64,000 nt of DNA, taken from contig NZ_CP003984.1 of the NCBI RefSeq assembly GCF_000738435.1, positions 1,798,001-1,862,000 on the forward strand. Reading direction: 5' to 3'. The DNA is from Planktomarina temperata RCA23. Lineage in GTDB: Bacteria > Pseudomonadota > Alphaproteobacteria > Rhodobacterales > Rhodobacteraceae. The stretch's first letter is position 1. Every line of letters begins with the position of its first letter. Positions 43,749-56,679 of this stretch are shown in pieces. Made by a program: the position numbers and the translations under genes. The notes beneath the pieces are model-generated. The model was not told the DNA's origin, did no database searches, and saw nothing but the letters and a program-made list of their open reading frames with translations.

Positions 43749-44275
43749 TCTACCTTCGCCGCCTCCCAGCTTAGGATCGCCACGGCCATCAGGCCCCGCT
43801 CACCCTCAACAACTCTCAGGGCCACCCCTTCACCTGCAACCAAACCCGAAAGGCCACAGCGGCGCAAGACATCTATATGCACAAATATGTCGGCCGACTT
43901 TCCGAAGACATTGGCAAACCCGAAGCCCTTGGCCTTATCAAACCATTTGATCCGCCCCGGCTGCAGCTCAATCTCTGACAGGGCCACGTCATCCAGCGCG
44001 TCCATTTCTCCATAGCCAAACGTGTTAAATGACCTGGGAGAGGCAACGGATAAGACCTCAGAAGCTTGGATGCCGCGATCGGAGCGATGGGCAATGACTT
44101 TGATCTCAACGCCGTCGGCAATCGAACTTTGCCCAAAATTGCGCAGCACATTGGCATGCAACAAAATATCCATATCTATTTCATCGGAAACGATGAAACC
44201 AAAGCCTTTTACGGGATCAAACCACTTAATTGTTCCGGTAAGCGTCAAACCGCCATCAACAGTGTCTCGGGACAT
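43745..44275 (-). CDS. Protein with two cold-shock domains
   Basis: A 176-residue RNA/DNA-binding protein with two CSD folds: residues about 7-70 (TGTIKWFDPVKGFGFIVSDE) and 105-170 (PGRIKWFDKAKGFGFANVFGK). The KGFGF ribonucleoprotein-1 motif is present in both; the second domain also has DIFVHIDVLRRCG. Double-CSD proteins are typical of alphaproteobacteria, and several are stationary-phase or cold responsive. It forms a coupled pair with the DUF192 gene. Confidence 0.92.
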   Translation of the reverse strand: MSRDTVDGGLTLTGTIKWFDPVKGFGFIVSDEIDMDILLHANVLRNFGQSSIADGVEIKVIAHRSDRGIQASEVLSVASPRSFNTFGYGEMDALDDVALSEIELQPGRIKWFDKAKGFGFANVFGKSADIFVHIDVLRRCGLSGLVAGEGVALRVVEGERGLMAVAILSWEAAKVE

Positions 44276-44490
44276 GTTTATCTTTCAGTAATTAAATTAA
44301 ACAATTTCAAATATCTAATACTTAACGCATTCTATCGTAAATTAATTTAGAGCCGCGCTCAACCACATATGCACTGCAGCAGCGCAAAATTTCGCGCGCA
44401 AATACCCTATATGCGCTTGAACTGGCGCTTCTGGTCTTATGGGCAACACGCGATGATCGCCATCTTATGCCGCCCACACATCAATACGGC
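44276..44490. other. Spacer upstream of the cold-shock gene and downstream of pdxH
   Basis: About 215 bases. The part next to the cold-shock gene is strongly AT-rich, as expected for its promoter and 5' leader, but no pair of elements stands out. Otherwise nothing recognisable is seen. Confidence 0.5.
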
Positions 44491-45096
44491 CTAAGGGTAA
44501 AGACGTTGCACGTCCCATGCCGCCTCTGGCGTTGATCGTGTCCATCGGAAGCGGTCATGTAAACGCGCCTCCCCATCGGCCCAAAATTCTAACTCAACAG
44601 GCGTGATGCGAATCCCGCCCCAAAAACTTGGCCGCGTGACAGAATCGCCCTGCTCTGCGCGCACCGCTTCCACGCGGTCCATCAAAACTTGCCGCGACTC
44701 GAGCGGTTGCGACTGGACCGAGGCCACAGCGCCGATCCGTGATAGAGGCGACCGGCTCATGAAATAATCATCCGCCAGCGGGCCATCTTCCCGCTCCACA
44801 AAGCCGCGACACCGGATTTGTCGGCGCAGAGATTTCCAGTGGATGACAAAGGCCGCACGGCCGGCTTCAAAGGCCTCTTGGGCCTTTGTGCTCTCGTAAT
44901 TGGTATAAAAGACAAAACCGCCATCTTCGATAGATTTGAGCAATACAATCCGCGCATTGGGCATGCCGTTCCTGTCAACTGTCGACAGTGCCATAGCGTT
45001 GGGATCATTCAACTCCCCGGCCTCTGCGGCGCTCATCCAATCGCGCGCCAATGCAAAGGGATCGTTGCCTTCGAAAATTCCAGTTCTTTTTTCCAT
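44491..45096 (-). CDS. pdxH: Pyridoxamine 5'-phosphate oxidase
   Basis: FMN enzyme that makes pyridoxal 5'-phosphate from PNP or PMP. From ATG 45096 ([20 protein letters not shown]) the product is 201 residues, the normal size; the frame is open further upstream but without similarity. Motifs: [44 protein letters not shown], and the C-terminal [19 protein letters not shown]. It is divergent from fabI. Many PLP enzymes in this window (aminotransferase, HemA) need its product. Confidence 0.96.
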   Translation of the reverse strand: MEKRTGIFEGNDPFALARDWMSAAEAGELNDPNAMALSTVDRNGMPNARIVLLKSIEDGGFVFYTNYESTKAQEAFEAGRAAFVIHWKSLRRQIRCRGFVEREDGPLADDYFMSRSPLSRIGAVASVQSQPLESRQVLMDRVEAVRAEQGDSVTRPSFWGGIRITPVELEFWADGEARLHDRFRWTRSTPEAAWDVQRLYP

Positions 45097-45178
45097 GTCA
45101 GAAGTAGCCTTTGGGTTGATGCACAGGGGGTGTTCGCTTAGACCATTCATAATATAATTTTCGATGGGGGAAAGTCCA

Positions 45179-45967
45179 ATGGGGCTGATGACCGGAAAAC
45201 GTGGCCTGATCATGGGCCTGGCCAATGATAAATCGATTGCCTGGGGCATCGCTGAGGCTTTGCAGGCCGAGGGTGCGCAGATCGGTGTGACCTATGTCGG
45301 GGACGCGATGAAAAAGCGCGTTTTGCCACTGGCCGAACAGCTCAACGCGACCATCGTCGCAGAATGTGACGCCGGGGACCCGGCCTCTATCGCCGCTTTG
45401 ATGAAGCAAGCAAAAGAGGCATGGGGCCAGATAGACTTTATCGTGCACGCCATTGGTTTTTCAGATAAATCCGAGTTGCGCGGGCAATATATCAATACAT
45501 CGCGGGACAATTTCCTAATGACGATGGATATTTCCGCCTATTCCTTCACCGCCATTTTGCAAGCGGCCCAAGAGCTATTGGCGCCCGGCGCATCCTGCCT
45601 GACCATGACCTATTACGGCGCGGAAAAAGTTATGCCCAATTACAATGTTATGGGCGTGGCAAAGGCAGCTTTGGAAGCCTCGGTGCGCTATTTGGCCGAG
45701 GACTTGGGGCGCTACAATATCCGCGTCAACGCGATCTCAGCGGGAACCATCAAAACCCTAGCCGCCTCCGGCATCGGCGATTTTCGCGAGATTATGAAAT
45801 GGAATGAAACCAACAGCCCGTTGCGCCGCACAGTGACCCAGGCGGAAGTCGGAAAATCGGCTCTTTATCTGCTGTCAGACCTCGGATCTGGGGTGACGGG
45901 GGAAATCCTACATGTGGATGCCGGCTATCATGTCATCGGAATGAAGGGTCTCGAGCTGCCTGAATAG
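45179..45967 (+). CDS. fabI: Enoyl-ACP reductase (NADH)
   Basis: Last reductase of the fatty acid elongation cycle. From ATG 45179 (GGGGGAAAG upstream) the product is 262 residues and begins [28 protein letters not shown] 45164 and 45188 are also in frame. The FabI catalytic pattern Tyr-x6-Lys appears as [28 protein letters not shown], followed by [16 protein letters not shown]. Upstream fabH at 3.6 kb belongs to the same pathway. Confidence 0.95.
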   Translation: MGLMTGKRGLIMGLANDKSIAWGIAEALQAEGAQIGVTYVGDAMKKRVLPLAEQLNATIVAECDAGDPASIAALMKQAKEAWGQIDFIVHAIGFSDKSELRGQYINTSRDNFLMTMDISAYSFTAILQAAQELLAPGASCLTMTYYGAEKVMPNYNVMGVAKAALEASVRYLAEDLGRYNIRVNAISAGTIKTLAASGIGDFREIMKWNETNSPLRRTVTQAEVGKSALYLLSDLGSGVTGEILHVDAGYHVIGMKGLELPE

Positions 45968-46000
45968 CAGGTAAAGCGATTTTTAAGGTAAGGAAACATC

Positions 46001-46504
46001 ATGTCAGATCGTCTACCACATGAAAAAGGCTTCCATGTCAGCTGGGATCAAATGCACCGAGATTCGCGGGCATTGGCCTGGCGTCTCGATGGCAAAGGCC
46101 CCGAAGATGGCGGATGGCGTGCGATTGTGGCGATTACACGCGGCGGCATGGCCCCTGCGATGATTGTGGCGCGGGAATTGGACGTGCGCAATGTCGATAC
46201 GGTCAGCGTGAAAAGCTATCACCATCAAGAACGCGCCGATGCCGTGATCCTCAAGGCCCCAGATGCACATTTAATGGGCGATGGCACGGGTATTTTGGTC
46301 ATTGATGATTTGGTTGACAGTGGGAAAACTCTGGAGCTGGTGCGCTCAAAATATCCTAAGGCCCATTTCGCCACGGTCTATGCCAAACCGCAAGGCCGTC
46401 CTATGGTGGATACATTCATTACCGAAGTCAGCCAAGACACTTGGATCTTCTTTCCTTGGGATATGGCGTTGCAATATGTCCAACCTTATCGTGGCACCGA
46501 TTGA
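46001..46504 (+). CDS. gpt: Xanthine-guanine phosphoribosyltransferase
   Basis: Purine salvage enzyme joining xanthine or guanine to PRPP. The 167-residue type I PRTase has [19 protein letters not shown] and the PRPP-binding loop [17 protein letters not shown], with WIFFPWDM at the C-terminus, a feature of Gpt. It is followed by a nucleoside hydrolase gene, so the two probably work together in recovering purine bases. The gap to fabI is 33 bases. Confidence 0.92.
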   Translation: MSDRLPHEKGFHVSWDQMHRDSRALAWRLDGKGPEDGGWRAIVAITRGGMAPAMIVARELDVRNVDTVSVKSYHHQERADAVILKAPDAHLMGDGTGILVIDDLVDSGKTLELVRSKYPKAHFATVYAKPQGRPMVDTFITEVSQDTWIFFPWDMALQYVQPYRGTD

Positions 46505-46552
46505 CCACCAAGGCTCAAGAGGGGCTCCATAACTGTACAGAGAGGTCAGCCG

Positions 46553-47488
46553 ATGCGCCGCGACATCATTATTGACACGGATCCCGGCCAAGATGATGCG
46601 GTGGCAATCTTGCTGGCCTTGGCGTCTGAGGAACTTAACGTTCTGGGACTGACCTGCGTTGCGGGCAATGTCCCTTTGGAGCGCACCAGCTACAACGCGC
46701 GGCAGGTCTGCGAATTGGCAGGTCGCGCCGATGTGCCAGTGTTTGCCGGCTGTGACCGCCCGATGGGTCGCGGTTTGGTCACGGCAGAACATGTCCATGG
46801 CGACAGCGGATTGGATGGGGCGCCGCTCCCCGCGCCGGTGATGGAATTGCAAAGCACCCACGCGGTAGATTTTATCATCAGCGCCCTGCGCACAGCGCCG
46901 CCAAAGACCATCACACTCTGCCCCCTTGGCCCGCTGACCAATATCGCCACCGCCCTGCAACGGGCGCCTGATATCGCCGAGCGCATCGCACAGGTTGTCT
47001 TGATGGGCGGGGCTTATTTTGAGGTTGGCAATATCACGCCCGCGGCTGAATTTAACATCTATGTTGACCCCGAAGCGGCGCAGCTGGTGTTTCGATCCGG
47101 TGTGGATTTGGTCGCAGCGCCTCTGGATGTGACGCATAAAGCTCTGACCACGCCAGCCTGGAGCGCCGCATTGCGGGCCAAAAACCATCCAGTCTGCGAC
47201 GTGGTGGCCGGCTGGACAGAGTTCTTTGAGCGGTTTGATTCCGAGAAATATGGCTCCGAAGGCGCGCCGCTGCACGACCCATGCGTCATTGCCTATTTGA
47301 TCGCGCCCGAGCTCTTCTCAGGGCGGAGGATCAATGTGGAAATTGAAACCCAATCCGAGTTGACCCGTGGCATGACAGTTGCCGATTGGTGGCGCGTCAC
47401 GGATCGCCCGGCCAATGCGCTGTTTTTAGGCAATATTGATGCGACAGGCTATTTTGATCTCATCACTCAGCGCTTGGCGCGTTTGTGA
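46553..47488 (+). CDS. Inosine/uridine-preferring nucleoside hydrolase
   Basis: Hydrolyses nucleosides to base and ribose. The 311-residue product starts RRDIIIDTDPGQDDAVAILLAL, the calcium-binding DTDPGxDD signature, and has FAGCDRPMGRG, TLCPLGPLTNIATAL and EFNIYVDPEAAQLVF. A His in the C-terminal half (LHDPCVIAYL) fits the active site. It overlaps the selO start and lies downstream of gpt, suggesting nucleoside salvage. Confidence 0.93.
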   Translation: MRRDIIIDTDPGQDDAVAILLALASEELNVLGLTCVAGNVPLERTSYNARQVCELAGRADVPVFAGCDRPMGRGLVTAEHVHGDSGLDGAPLPAPVMELQSTHAVDFIISALRTAPPKTITLCPLGPLTNIATALQRAPDIAERIAQVVLMGGAYFEVGNITPAAEFNIYVDPEAAQLVFRSGVDLVAAPLDVTHKALTTPAWSAALRAKNHPVCDVVAGWTEFFERFDSEKYGSEGAPLHDPCVIAYLIAPELFSGRRINVEIETQSELTRGMTVADWWRVTDRPANALFLGNIDATGYFDLITQRLARL

Positions 47489-48876
47489 TGCGGGCCAATT
47501 GGGACAATAGCTACGCAGCCCTGCTGCCGCAAATGTTCACCCGGCAAGCGCCTGTGCCGGTTGCGGACCCTCAGGGTTTGATGCTCAATACCGAACACGC
47601 CGAAGAACTTGGCATCAATTTTGATGAGGATTGGCCAGCGTTTATGGCGGGCAATCAAATTCCTCAGGGCGCAGACCCGATAGCGCAGGCCTATGCCGGC
47701 CATCAATTTGGCCATTGGAACCCTCAGCTTGGCGATGGGCGCGCGGTTCTGCTCGGCGAGGTGATCGGGCCGCAAGGGCGCTTTGATATTCAACTCAAAG
47801 GCGCCGGACGCACCGCCTGGTCGCGCAATGGCGATGGGCGGGCCTGGTATGGGCCGGTCTTGCGTGAATATTTGATCTCAGAAGCTATGCATGCACTCGG
47901 CATTCCCACCACCCGCGCCCTGGCGGCCGTGGCCACCGGCGAGACCATTCTGCGCGAGCAAGGCCCCCTGCCCGGCGCAATCATATGCAGAACGGCCTCA
48001 AGCCATATTCGGGTCGGTACATTTCAATATTTCGCCGCCCGCAATGATACCCAGGCGCTGGAAGCGCTCTTACAGCAAGCCCGGGCGCGCCACTATGGCG
48101 CGTCACAAACGGTCGAGCAATTTTTGAGCGCCGCCGTGGCCGCGCAAGCGCGCCTCATCGCGCAATGGATGGGCGTGGGCTTTATTCACGGCGTGATGAA
48201 CACAGACAACAGCCATGTGGGAGGGATTACAATTGATTATGGCCCCTGTGCGTTCATGGATGATTTTGTGCCGATGAAGACCTTCAGCTCCATTGATCGG
48301 CAGGGCCGCTATGCCTATGGCAATCAGCCAAATTTGGCCGCTTGGAATATGGCTCAATTGGCGACGGCTTTGCTGCCCCTCACAGAGGATCGCGACGCCG
48401 CCGTCACCCGCTTTACCGAAATTGTGCAGGGCTTTGGCGACATATTCGACACTGAATATGCAGCAGTTTTTGCCCGTAAGATCGGTTTGACACCAAACCA
48501 AGAGACGGGTGCGCTGATTGATGGTTTGCTCAAAATCATGGCCGATATCGGCGCAGATTTGACGCTGAGTTTCCGATCTTTGGCCCTGGGGGACGCTCAT
48601 GCGCATTTGGGCGCACATCCTGATTTTACCGATTGGCACGCCCGTTGGCAGGCGGCTGGACCGGCGCAGGCTGCGTTGGCGCAGGTTAACCCGGCCATCA
48701 TCCCACGCAATCATCTGGTGGAAGCCATGATCGCTAATGCGGTTGCCGGTGACATGCAGCTGTTTCACGCGCTGCATACGGCCCTTAAGACGCCATATGC
48801 GCCCTGTGACACTGCAAGGTTCATCGCCGCCCCGAGCCCACAAGAGGCTGTAACACAAACTTTTTGCGGCACCTAA
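47488..48876 (+). CDS. selO: Protein adenylyltransferase SelO (YdiU family)
   Basis: Pseudokinase that transfers AMP to protein Ser/Thr/Tyr residues, linked to redox stress. The 462-residue product (GTG 47485 is an alternative start) has AYAGHQFGHWNPQLGDGRAVLLGE, the GAGRTAWSRNGDGRA loop, GFIHGVMNTDNSHVGGITIDYGPCAFMD with the catalytic Asp pair, and ends TFCGT, the C-terminal Cys that is selenocysteine in animals. Length is normal. The first bases overlap the nucleoside hydrolase stop. Confidence 0.95.
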   Translation: MRANWDNSYAALLPQMFTRQAPVPVADPQGLMLNTEHAEELGINFDEDWPAFMAGNQIPQGADPIAQAYAGHQFGHWNPQLGDGRAVLLGEVIGPQGRFDIQLKGAGRTAWSRNGDGRAWYGPVLREYLISEAMHALGIPTTRALAAVATGETILREQGPLPGAIICRTASSHIRVGTFQYFAARNDTQALEALLQQARARHYGASQTVEQFLSAAVAAQARLIAQWMGVGFIHGVMNTDNSHVGGITIDYGPCAFMDDFVPMKTFSSIDRQGRYAYGNQPNLAAWNMAQLATALLPLTEDRDAAVTRFTEIVQGFGDIFDTEYAAVFARKIGLTPNQETGALIDGLLKIMADIGADLTLSFRSLALGDAHAHLGAHPDFTDWHARWQAAGPAQAALAQVNPAIIPRNHLVEAMIANAVAGDMQLFHALHTALKTPYAPCDTARFIAAPSPQEAVTQTFCGT

Positions 48877-48922
48877 CGCGGCGCAGTGTAGAAAATTATC
48901 GCCCTCTATGCCATAAGCAGAT

Positions 48923-50170
48923 ATGACCTTTTTGCAAATCACCTCCGCCCTTATTGTTCTGGCCGGCACATTTGCCGCGATCAATGCCATTTTTTTCCGC
49001 CTGCCCTCAGCAATTGGTATCTTAATCGTCTCGCTCCTGGCCTCTCTTGGGCTCCTCGGCCTTGATGCACTCTGGCCCGGTTTGCACCTGACCGCAGAGC
49101 TTCAACGGATGGTCGTCGCGTTTGATTTTTCAGATGCTTTACTTGAAGGGATGCTGGGCCTGCTTTTGTTTGCCGGTGCCCTGCATGTGAAATTTTCCGA
49201 TCTCAAGGCCCATTGGGGTATTGTTATGCTCATGGCGACCATGGGGGTTTGCCTGTCGACACTGGTTGCGGGGGTTGGATTTAGCTGGATCACCGGCGCT
49301 CCGCTGCTGATCGCTCTGGTCTTCGGCGCGCTGATTTCTCCAACCGATCCTGTGGCTGTCTTGGGAGTCTTGCGGGCGGCGAAGCTGCCCAAGTCGCTTG
49401 AGACCAAGATTGCCGGCGAGAGCCTGTTTAATGACGGCGTTGGCTATGTGGTGTTTTTGGTTTTAGTGGGCCTGGCCTTTCCGGCCGCGGGTGCCCATGG
49501 TGCCAGCTTTGGCGATGCCGCCCTCTTGTTTTTCCGCGAAGCCTTTGGCGGGGCTGTTTTGGGTCTTGCTCTCGGTTGGGGCACCTATCGGGTGATGTGT
49601 GAGATTAATGACTATTCTGTCGAAGTCCTGCTGACGCTTGCGCTCGCCTTTGGCGGCTATCAATTGGCGCTTTGGCTGCATGTCTCAGCCCCGATCATGG
49701 CCGTCTGCGCCGGGCTTTTGATCGGCGATGAGATGACGGCCCATGCCATGATGCAAAAAACTCGGGACTATGTGGATGCGTTTTGGAAATTGCTCGATGA
49801 AATTTTGAATGCGATCCTCTTTCTCATGATCGGCTTAGAGGTCTTTGCCATCGCCTTCTCCATCGGCGCAATCACCGCAGGCCTGCTTGCAATCGGCCTG
49901 TCGCTTTTGGCCCGTTGGTGCGCGGTCATTGTGCCCATCATGGTTCTGCGCCCCTTTCGCGACTTCTCCCAGGGCATTGTGCCGATCATGACCTGGGGCG
50001 GCCTTAAGGGCGGAATTTCTGTGGCTTTGGCGCTGTCTTTGCCGGAATCTGAATTCAAACCGCTTATATTAACCGTAACCTATATTGTGGTTTTGTTCTC
50101 TATCATCGTACAAGGTCTCACTGTTGCGCCAATGGCCCGACGGGTGAGCGATAATCCTGATCCGCGCTAA
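48923..50170 (+). CDS. Sodium/proton antiporter, NhaP/CPA1 type
   Basis: Inner-membrane cation/proton exchanger of 415 residues with about 12 hydrophobic segments. Key blocks: ALISPTDPVAVLGVLR, AGESLFNDGVGYVVFLVLVG (the ND pair for ion binding), and TWGGLKGGISVALALSLP. There is no long C-terminal cytoplasmic domain, unlike some NhaP forms. It is alone between selO and a Fur-family gene. Confidence 0.92.
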   Translation: MTFLQITSALIVLAGTFAAINAIFFRLPSAIGILIVSLLASLGLLGLDALWPGLHLTAELQRMVVAFDFSDALLEGMLGLLLFAGALHVKFSDLKAHWGIVMLMATMGVCLSTLVAGVGFSWITGAPLLIALVFGALISPTDPVAVLGVLRAAKLPKSLETKIAGESLFNDGVGYVVFLVLVGLAFPAAGAHGASFGDAALLFFREAFGGAVLGLALGWGTYRVMCEINDYSVEVLLTLALAFGGYQLALWLHVSAPIMAVCAGLLIGDEMTAHAMMQKTRDYVDAFWKLLDEILNAILFLMIGLEVFAIAFSIGAITAGLLAIGLSLLARWCAVIVPIMVLRPFRDFSQGIVPIMTWGGLKGGISVALALSLPESEFKPLILTVTYIVVLFSIIVQGLTVAPMARRVSDNPDPR

Positions 50171-50203
50171 GCTAGGCCGGGCAGTTGGGGCGTGGGTGAC
50201 GAT

Positions 50204-50618
50204 ATGGCAAAAGATATTATTCAAAGATGCGCGCAAAATGGGCTGCGCATGACCGATCAACGTCGCACCGTTGCTCAAGTCCTGGAAGCCTCACAAGATC
50301 ATCCCGATGTAGAAGAGCTCTATGCGCGGGCGCTAAAACTCGACCCTCGGATCTCCATCGCGACAGTCTATCGTTCGGTCAAATTGTTCGAGGAATCAGG
50401 CATTCTTGAGAAGTTGGAATTTGGCGATGGCCGGGCGCGCTATGAAGATGCAGAGCGTGACCATCACGATCACTTGATCGATATGAACAGCGGTGAAGTG
50501 ATTGAATTTATTGACCCTGATATTGAAGCCTTGCAAGAAAAAATTGCTGAGCGTCTGGGATACAGGCTTAAGGGACATCGTTTAGAACTGTACGGCGTGC
50601 CGATTAAGCGCGGCGACA

Positions 50619-50626
<8 letters not shown>
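50204..50626 (+). CDS. Fur-family metalloregulator (Fur/Mur-like)
   Basis: Metal-dependent repressor, 140 residues from ATG 50204 (GTG 50192 is possible but its ribosome site is too close). The winged helix reads GLRMTDQRRTVAQVLEASQDHPDVEELYARA and ISIATVYRSVKLFEESGIL. The metal site has ERDHHDHLIDMNSGEVIEF. The CxxC pairs of structural-zinc Fur are absent, and there is no HHH heme motif of Irr, so in alphaproteobacteria this is most likely the manganese-responsive Mur/Fur. Its last bases overlap the next start (ATGACTGA). Confidence 0.9.
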
Positions 50627-52851
<2,225 letters not shown>

Positions 52852-52861
52852 GGCACAAACA

Positions 52862-52997
52862 TTCAAAAGACCTCTGCATAACCCAACCGCCAAGCCACAA
52901 CATTTTGCCCGGTGGCAACACCGGGCAGCGCCTGCCTGCCCAGGCCGGCGCTGCCCTCATTTCGTCTTGAAATGGCGGTATACAGAGGTCTTTTGAA
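52862..52997. repeat. Structured repeat, copy 2 (intact, 136 bp)
   Basis: Terminal inverted repeats TTCAAAAGACCTCTG (52862-52876) and CAGAGGTCTTTTGAA (52983-52997) enclose three hairpins: H1 GCCCGGTG-GCAA-CACCGGGC (52907-52926), H2 with AGCGCC/GGCGCT arms (52927-52952, extendable to 9 bp), H3 CATTTC-GTCTT-GAAATG (52958-52974). The GCAA cap is a GNRA tetraloop. The whole could fold as a closed multi-branch structure in RNA or DNA. It lies between eno and anmK, which are convergent, so both could read into it. A related but interrupted copy is at 42.9 kb. Confidence 0.8.
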
Positions 52998-53049
52998 CGG
53001 GGGATTTTTGCAATCTCTAGGCAAATCCCCCGGCCAATCGGACGCAAAC

Positions 53050-54135
53050 CTAAGGCAAGCTGATTTTTCCACCACAAAGCGGCGCTTTGGTCGCGGTGGT
53101 TGCGGGAAATGAGGTCGGCAAGCCGCGCGCCACGCGGGCTGCGAGATAGGCAAAGGCCTGCGCTTCGAGCATGTCGCCATCAAACCCGATATCGTCAATA
53201 TCAAAAACCTCCATCGGCAAATTCCCTGCCAATTGACGCATGACCTCACTGTTTTTTCGGCCACCGCCACTGATCCAAACCTGCTTGGGAGGCGCCGGCA
53301 TGAGCACGACACCCGCAGCCACGGCCGCCACGCATATAGCGGTCAGTGTCGCGGCTGCATCCGCTGGGTCCAGCTGGGCGACAAGCCGGGCCATATCGCC
53401 GAAGCTGTCGCGATCCAAAGATTTTGGCGCGGGACGCGAAAAATAGGGCTGCTGAAGAAAGCTGGCCACGATCTTCCGATCTATACGACCCGACGCGGCC
53501 AAAGTGCCGCCCGCATCATAGGGTTGCCCTGTGGTTTTCAGCATGAAATCATTCAGGGGCGCATTGGCCGGGCCTGTATCAAAGGCCAGCAACCCTTGCT
53601 CGGGTGGCAAGCGGGCATCCACCCAAGTGAGATTGCCGACACCCCCCAGATTCACAATCGCCACAGGCTCTTGCATCTGTTTGTAGCGCGCCAGCGCCCA
53701 ATGAAATATTGGTGCCAAAGGTGCACCCTGCCCGCCGCGCGCCACATCCTCGGAACGAAAATCCCAAGCGACGGCCACACCGGCCTGCCGCGCCAGCTCC
53801 GCGCCACTGCCCAGCTGATGCGTGCGCAAGTTTTGCGGATCATGGCTCAGCGTTTGACCATGAAACCCAATCAACTCTGCGGCCGGCAATTGCGCCCATG
53901 CCTCCAGATGCGCCCTCAAAATCAAACCCGCCGCCGGCTCCAATCCCGGCTCACCGGGCCACCGGCCCAGCACGCTTTGCAACAGCTGACGCTCGGCAGC
54001 GCTATAGGGACGATAGGCGCTGGGGCCGAACTTCGAAATATCGACGCCATCTGTCAAAAGGCAGGCCGCATCCACCCCATCCAGCGAGGTGCCAGACATA
54101 AAACCCGTCACCCAAATTGGCTTATTGCTGCCCAT
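53050..54135 (-). CDS. anmK: Anhydro-N-acetylmuramic acid kinase
   Basis: Phosphorylates and hydrolyses anhydroMurNAc in cell-wall recycling, after NagZ (9 kb) has removed GlcNAc. The 361-residue product begins [18 protein letters not shown], the AnmK signature, and has [39 protein letters not shown] and [15 protein letters not shown]. Length is normal. It is divergent from tyrS. Confidence 0.95.
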   Translation of the reverse strand: MGSNKPIWVTGFMSGTSLDGVDAACLLTDGVDISKFGPSAYRPYSAAERQLLQSVLGRWPGEPGLEPAAGLILRAHLEAWAQLPAAELIGFHGQTLSHDPQNLRTHQLGSGAELARQAGVAVAWDFRSEDVARGGQGAPLAPIFHWALARYKQMQEPVAIVNLGGVGNLTWVDARLPPEQGLLAFDTGPANAPLNDFMLKTTGQPYDAGGTLAASGRIDRKIVASFLQQPYFSRPAPKSLDRDSFGDMARLVAQLDPADAAATLTAICVAAVAAGVVLMPAPPKQVWISGGGRKNSEVMRQLAGNLPMEVFDIDDIGFDGDMLEAQAFAYLAARVARGLPTSFPATTATKAPLCGGKISLP

Positions 54136-54201
54136 GCTCTTTCCCTATGTAATCGCTTTGACTATACACTGGCCCGAAGGCTTTCGAGGAACAAGAGATC
54201 A

Positions 54202-55452
54202 ATGACATATCACCCTAAATCAGAATTCATGGCCGTCATGATGCAACGCGGATTTCTGGCCGATTGCACCGATTACCAAGGCCTCGATGACGCTTTGAGC
54301 CGCGGGGTGACACCGGCCTATATTGGTTTTGATGCGACGGCAAAATCGCTGCATGTGGGCAGTCTGATCCAGATTATGATGCTGCGCTGGGTGCAAAAAA
54401 CCGGGCATAAGCCGATCACCCTCATGGGCGGGGGCACGACCAAGGTGGGCGATCCCTCATTTCGCGCCGATGAACGCCCCTTGCTGACAGAGGCGCAAAT
54501 CGACAGCAATATCGCCGGAATCAAAAAAGTCTTCGAAAGCTATATCAGCTATGATGACGGCCCAACCGGCGCTTTGATGCTCAACAATGCCGAATGGCTC
54601 GACAGTCTCAATTACTTGGATTTCCTACGCGACATCGGCCGGCATTTTTCGGTCAATCGCATGTTGAGTTTTGAATCGGTGAAATCGCGGATCGACCGTG
54701 AGCAATCATTGAGCTTTCTTGAGTTCAACTACATGATTTTACAGGCCTATGACTTCCTTGAGCTGAACCGCCGATATGGCTGTCTGTTTCAAATGGGGGG
54801 ATCTGATCAATGGGGCAATATCGTCAATGGGATTGACCTCACCCGCCGGGTTTTGAACCATGAGATCTATGGCCTCACCTCACAGTTGATGACCACATCC
54901 GACGGCAAGAAGATGGGAAAATCCCAAAATGGCGCTGTCTGGCTCAATGCCGATATGCTCTCGCCCTATGAGTTTTGGCAATTCTGGCGCAACACCACCG
55001 ATGCGGACACGGGGCGGTTTTTGAAACTCTACACAGAGTTGCCCATTGAGGAATGTGATCGTCTTGGCGCCTTGCAGGGCTCCGAGATTAACAGCGCAAA
55101 AATCATTTTGGCCAATGAGGTCACAAGTTTGCTGCATGGACCGGATGCTGCAAAGACCGCAGAGGCTACAGCCCGCGACGTCTTCGAAAAAGGCGGCGTC
55201 GGTGATGATTTGCCCACTTTGACCCTCACGCCGTCCGATATCGCAGATGGCATCTCCATCGTTCAACTTTTGGTGAAATCGGGTTTGGCCGGCAGTGGTA
55301 AAGAGGCGAAACGCTTGATCTCCGAGGATGGGGCAAAGTTAAATGACGCCCCGCTCAGCGACGCCAGCCTGGTGCTACACGCGCGCGATCTTGCAGCGCC
55401 GATCAAATTATCAAAGGGCAAAAAGAAACACGCTTTGGTTCAGCTGGGATGA
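54202..55452 (+). CDS. tyrS: Tyrosyl-tRNA synthetase
   Basis: Charges tRNA-Tyr. From ATG 54202 the product is 416 residues, normal length, though the frame is open far upstream inside anmK. The class I signature is KSLHVGSL (HVGS at 51-54), and the KMSKS loop is KKMGKS at about 236-241. The C-terminal S4 domain ([21 protein letters not shown]) binds tRNA. It overlaps the next gene by four bases (ATGA). Confidence 0.97.
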   Translation: MTYHPKSEFMAVMMQRGFLADCTDYQGLDDALSRGVTPAYIGFDATAKSLHVGSLIQIMMLRWVQKTGHKPITLMGGGTTKVGDPSFRADERPLLTEAQIDSNIAGIKKVFESYISYDDGPTGALMLNNAEWLDSLNYLDFLRDIGRHFSVNRMLSFESVKSRIDREQSLSFLEFNYMILQAYDFLELNRRYGCLFQMGGSDQWGNIVNGIDLTRRVLNHEIYGLTSQLMTTSDGKKMGKSQNGAVWLNADMLSPYEFWQFWRNTTDADTGRFLKLYTELPIEECDRLGALQGSEINSAKIILANEVTSLLHGPDAAKTAEATARDVFEKGGVGDDLPTLTLTPSDIADGISIVQLLVKSGLAGSGKEAKRLISEDGAKLNDAPLSDASLVLHARDLAAPIKLSKGKKKHALVQLG

Positions 55453-56615
55453 CGGGCCGCACCGCTCATACCTTCGCCCCTCCGGTGGTCGAGGCCTATA
55501 GCTGGCTGGAGGGCAAGGACTTTTCGCAGCGCGCTTTGATTAACGTCAGCCAAGCCGCGCCCCTGGCCCCGCCCCCTGCGCCTTTGCGGGCGCATATGGC
55601 CAAGGTCATTGAGGAGGAAGACACCCATCTTTATGGCGCCGTTCTCGGGCTTCCGGCGTTACGGGAAGAATTGGCCCGTCACAGCAGCGCGCTCTATCGT
55701 GGCAAAATCACAGCGGCGCAGGTGGCCATCACATCAGGATGCAATCAAGCGTTCAGCGCAGCGATAGCCACGCTCTGCCGCGATGACGATGAGATCATTC
55801 TTCCCACCCCCTTCTATTTCAATCACAAAATGTGGCTGGATATGAGCGGTGTGCGCTGCTGCTCTTTGCCCTGCCACGGGGATATGATCCCCGATCCTGC
55901 TGAGGCAGCCCAGCTGATCACCGCCCGCACCAAGGCCATTGTGCTGGTCACCCCCAACAATCCCTGTGGGGTGGAATATCCAGCCGAGGTCATTCAGGCC
56001 TTCTATGATCTCGCCAAATCCCGCGGGCTTGCCTTAATCATTGATGAAACCTATCGCGATTTTCATGCGCAACCTGGCCCGCCTCATCACCTGTTTGAGC
56101 AGGACGATTGGCAAGACACGCTTATTCAGCTCTATTCCTTCTCCAAAGCCTATCGGCTGACCGGTCACAGGGTTGGGGCGGTTACAGCCTGCAAGACGCG
56201 GCTGGCGGAGATTGAGAAATTTCTCGACACGGTCACCATCTGCCCCAGTCAATTGGGTCAAAAAGCAGCCCTCTGGGGGTTGCAAAACTTAGGCGACTGG
56301 TTGGCCCAGGAGCGGCATGAGATCTTGGCCCGCCGGCAGGCCATCATCGATCGCTTCCCCACCCTGGCCGCGAAAGGTTGGCGTCTCTTGGGGCTTGGCG
56401 CCTATTTTGCCTATCTGGAACACCCGTTTGACGTTGATGCAACAGATCTTGCGCAAAAGCTCGTCGAGGAGGCCGCCGTCCTCGCCCTGCCTGGATCTAT
56501 GTTCGTTCCAGCAGGAGATCACAACGGCCGAAGTCACATGCGTATCGCATTTGCAAATATCAGCGCAGAAATGATCGTTGTTTTATTTGACAGAATGGCA
56601 CAGGTAAGCCAGTAA
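55449..56615 (+). CDS. PLP-dependent aminotransferase, class I/II
   Basis: Cytoplasmic fold type I aminotransferase, 388 residues. [44 protein letters not shown] and the PLP-binding Lys in [16 protein letters not shown] are present. This group in Rhodobacteraceae is usually annotated as aspartate or aromatic aminotransferase; the substrate cannot be fixed from sequence. It overlaps tyrS, and PpiD and trpE follow, so aromatic amino acid metabolism is a reasonable guess. Confidence 0.9.
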   Translation: MTGRTAHTFAPPVVEAYSWLEGKDFSQRALINVSQAAPLAPPPAPLRAHMAKVIEEEDTHLYGAVLGLPALREELARHSSALYRGKITAAQVAITSGCNQAFSAAIATLCRDDDEIILPTPFYFNHKMWLDMSGVRCCSLPCHGDMIPDPAEAAQLITARTKAIVLVTPNNPCGVEYPAEVIQAFYDLAKSRGLALIIDETYRDFHAQPGPPHHLFEQDDWQDTLIQLYSFSKAYRLTGHRVGAVTACKTRLAEIEKFLDTVTICPSQLGQKAALWGLQNLGDWLAQERHEILARRQAIIDRFPTLAAKGWRLLGLGAYFAYLEHPFDVDATDLAQKLVEEAAVLALPGSMFVPAGDHNGRSHMRIAFANISAEMIVVLFDRMAQVSQ

Positions 56616-56679
56616 CTGGCTTGCTGCTGTGTTGCTGATGGCATAAGCATTTTGGAACTAAATTAAAGGGATCACCCCA

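Noticed and set aside
53233-54201. Long N-terminal extension of tyrosyl-tRNA synthetase
   Set aside because: It is antisense to anmK, rich in Arg, Gln and His as expected for a shadow frame; TyrS begins at 54202.
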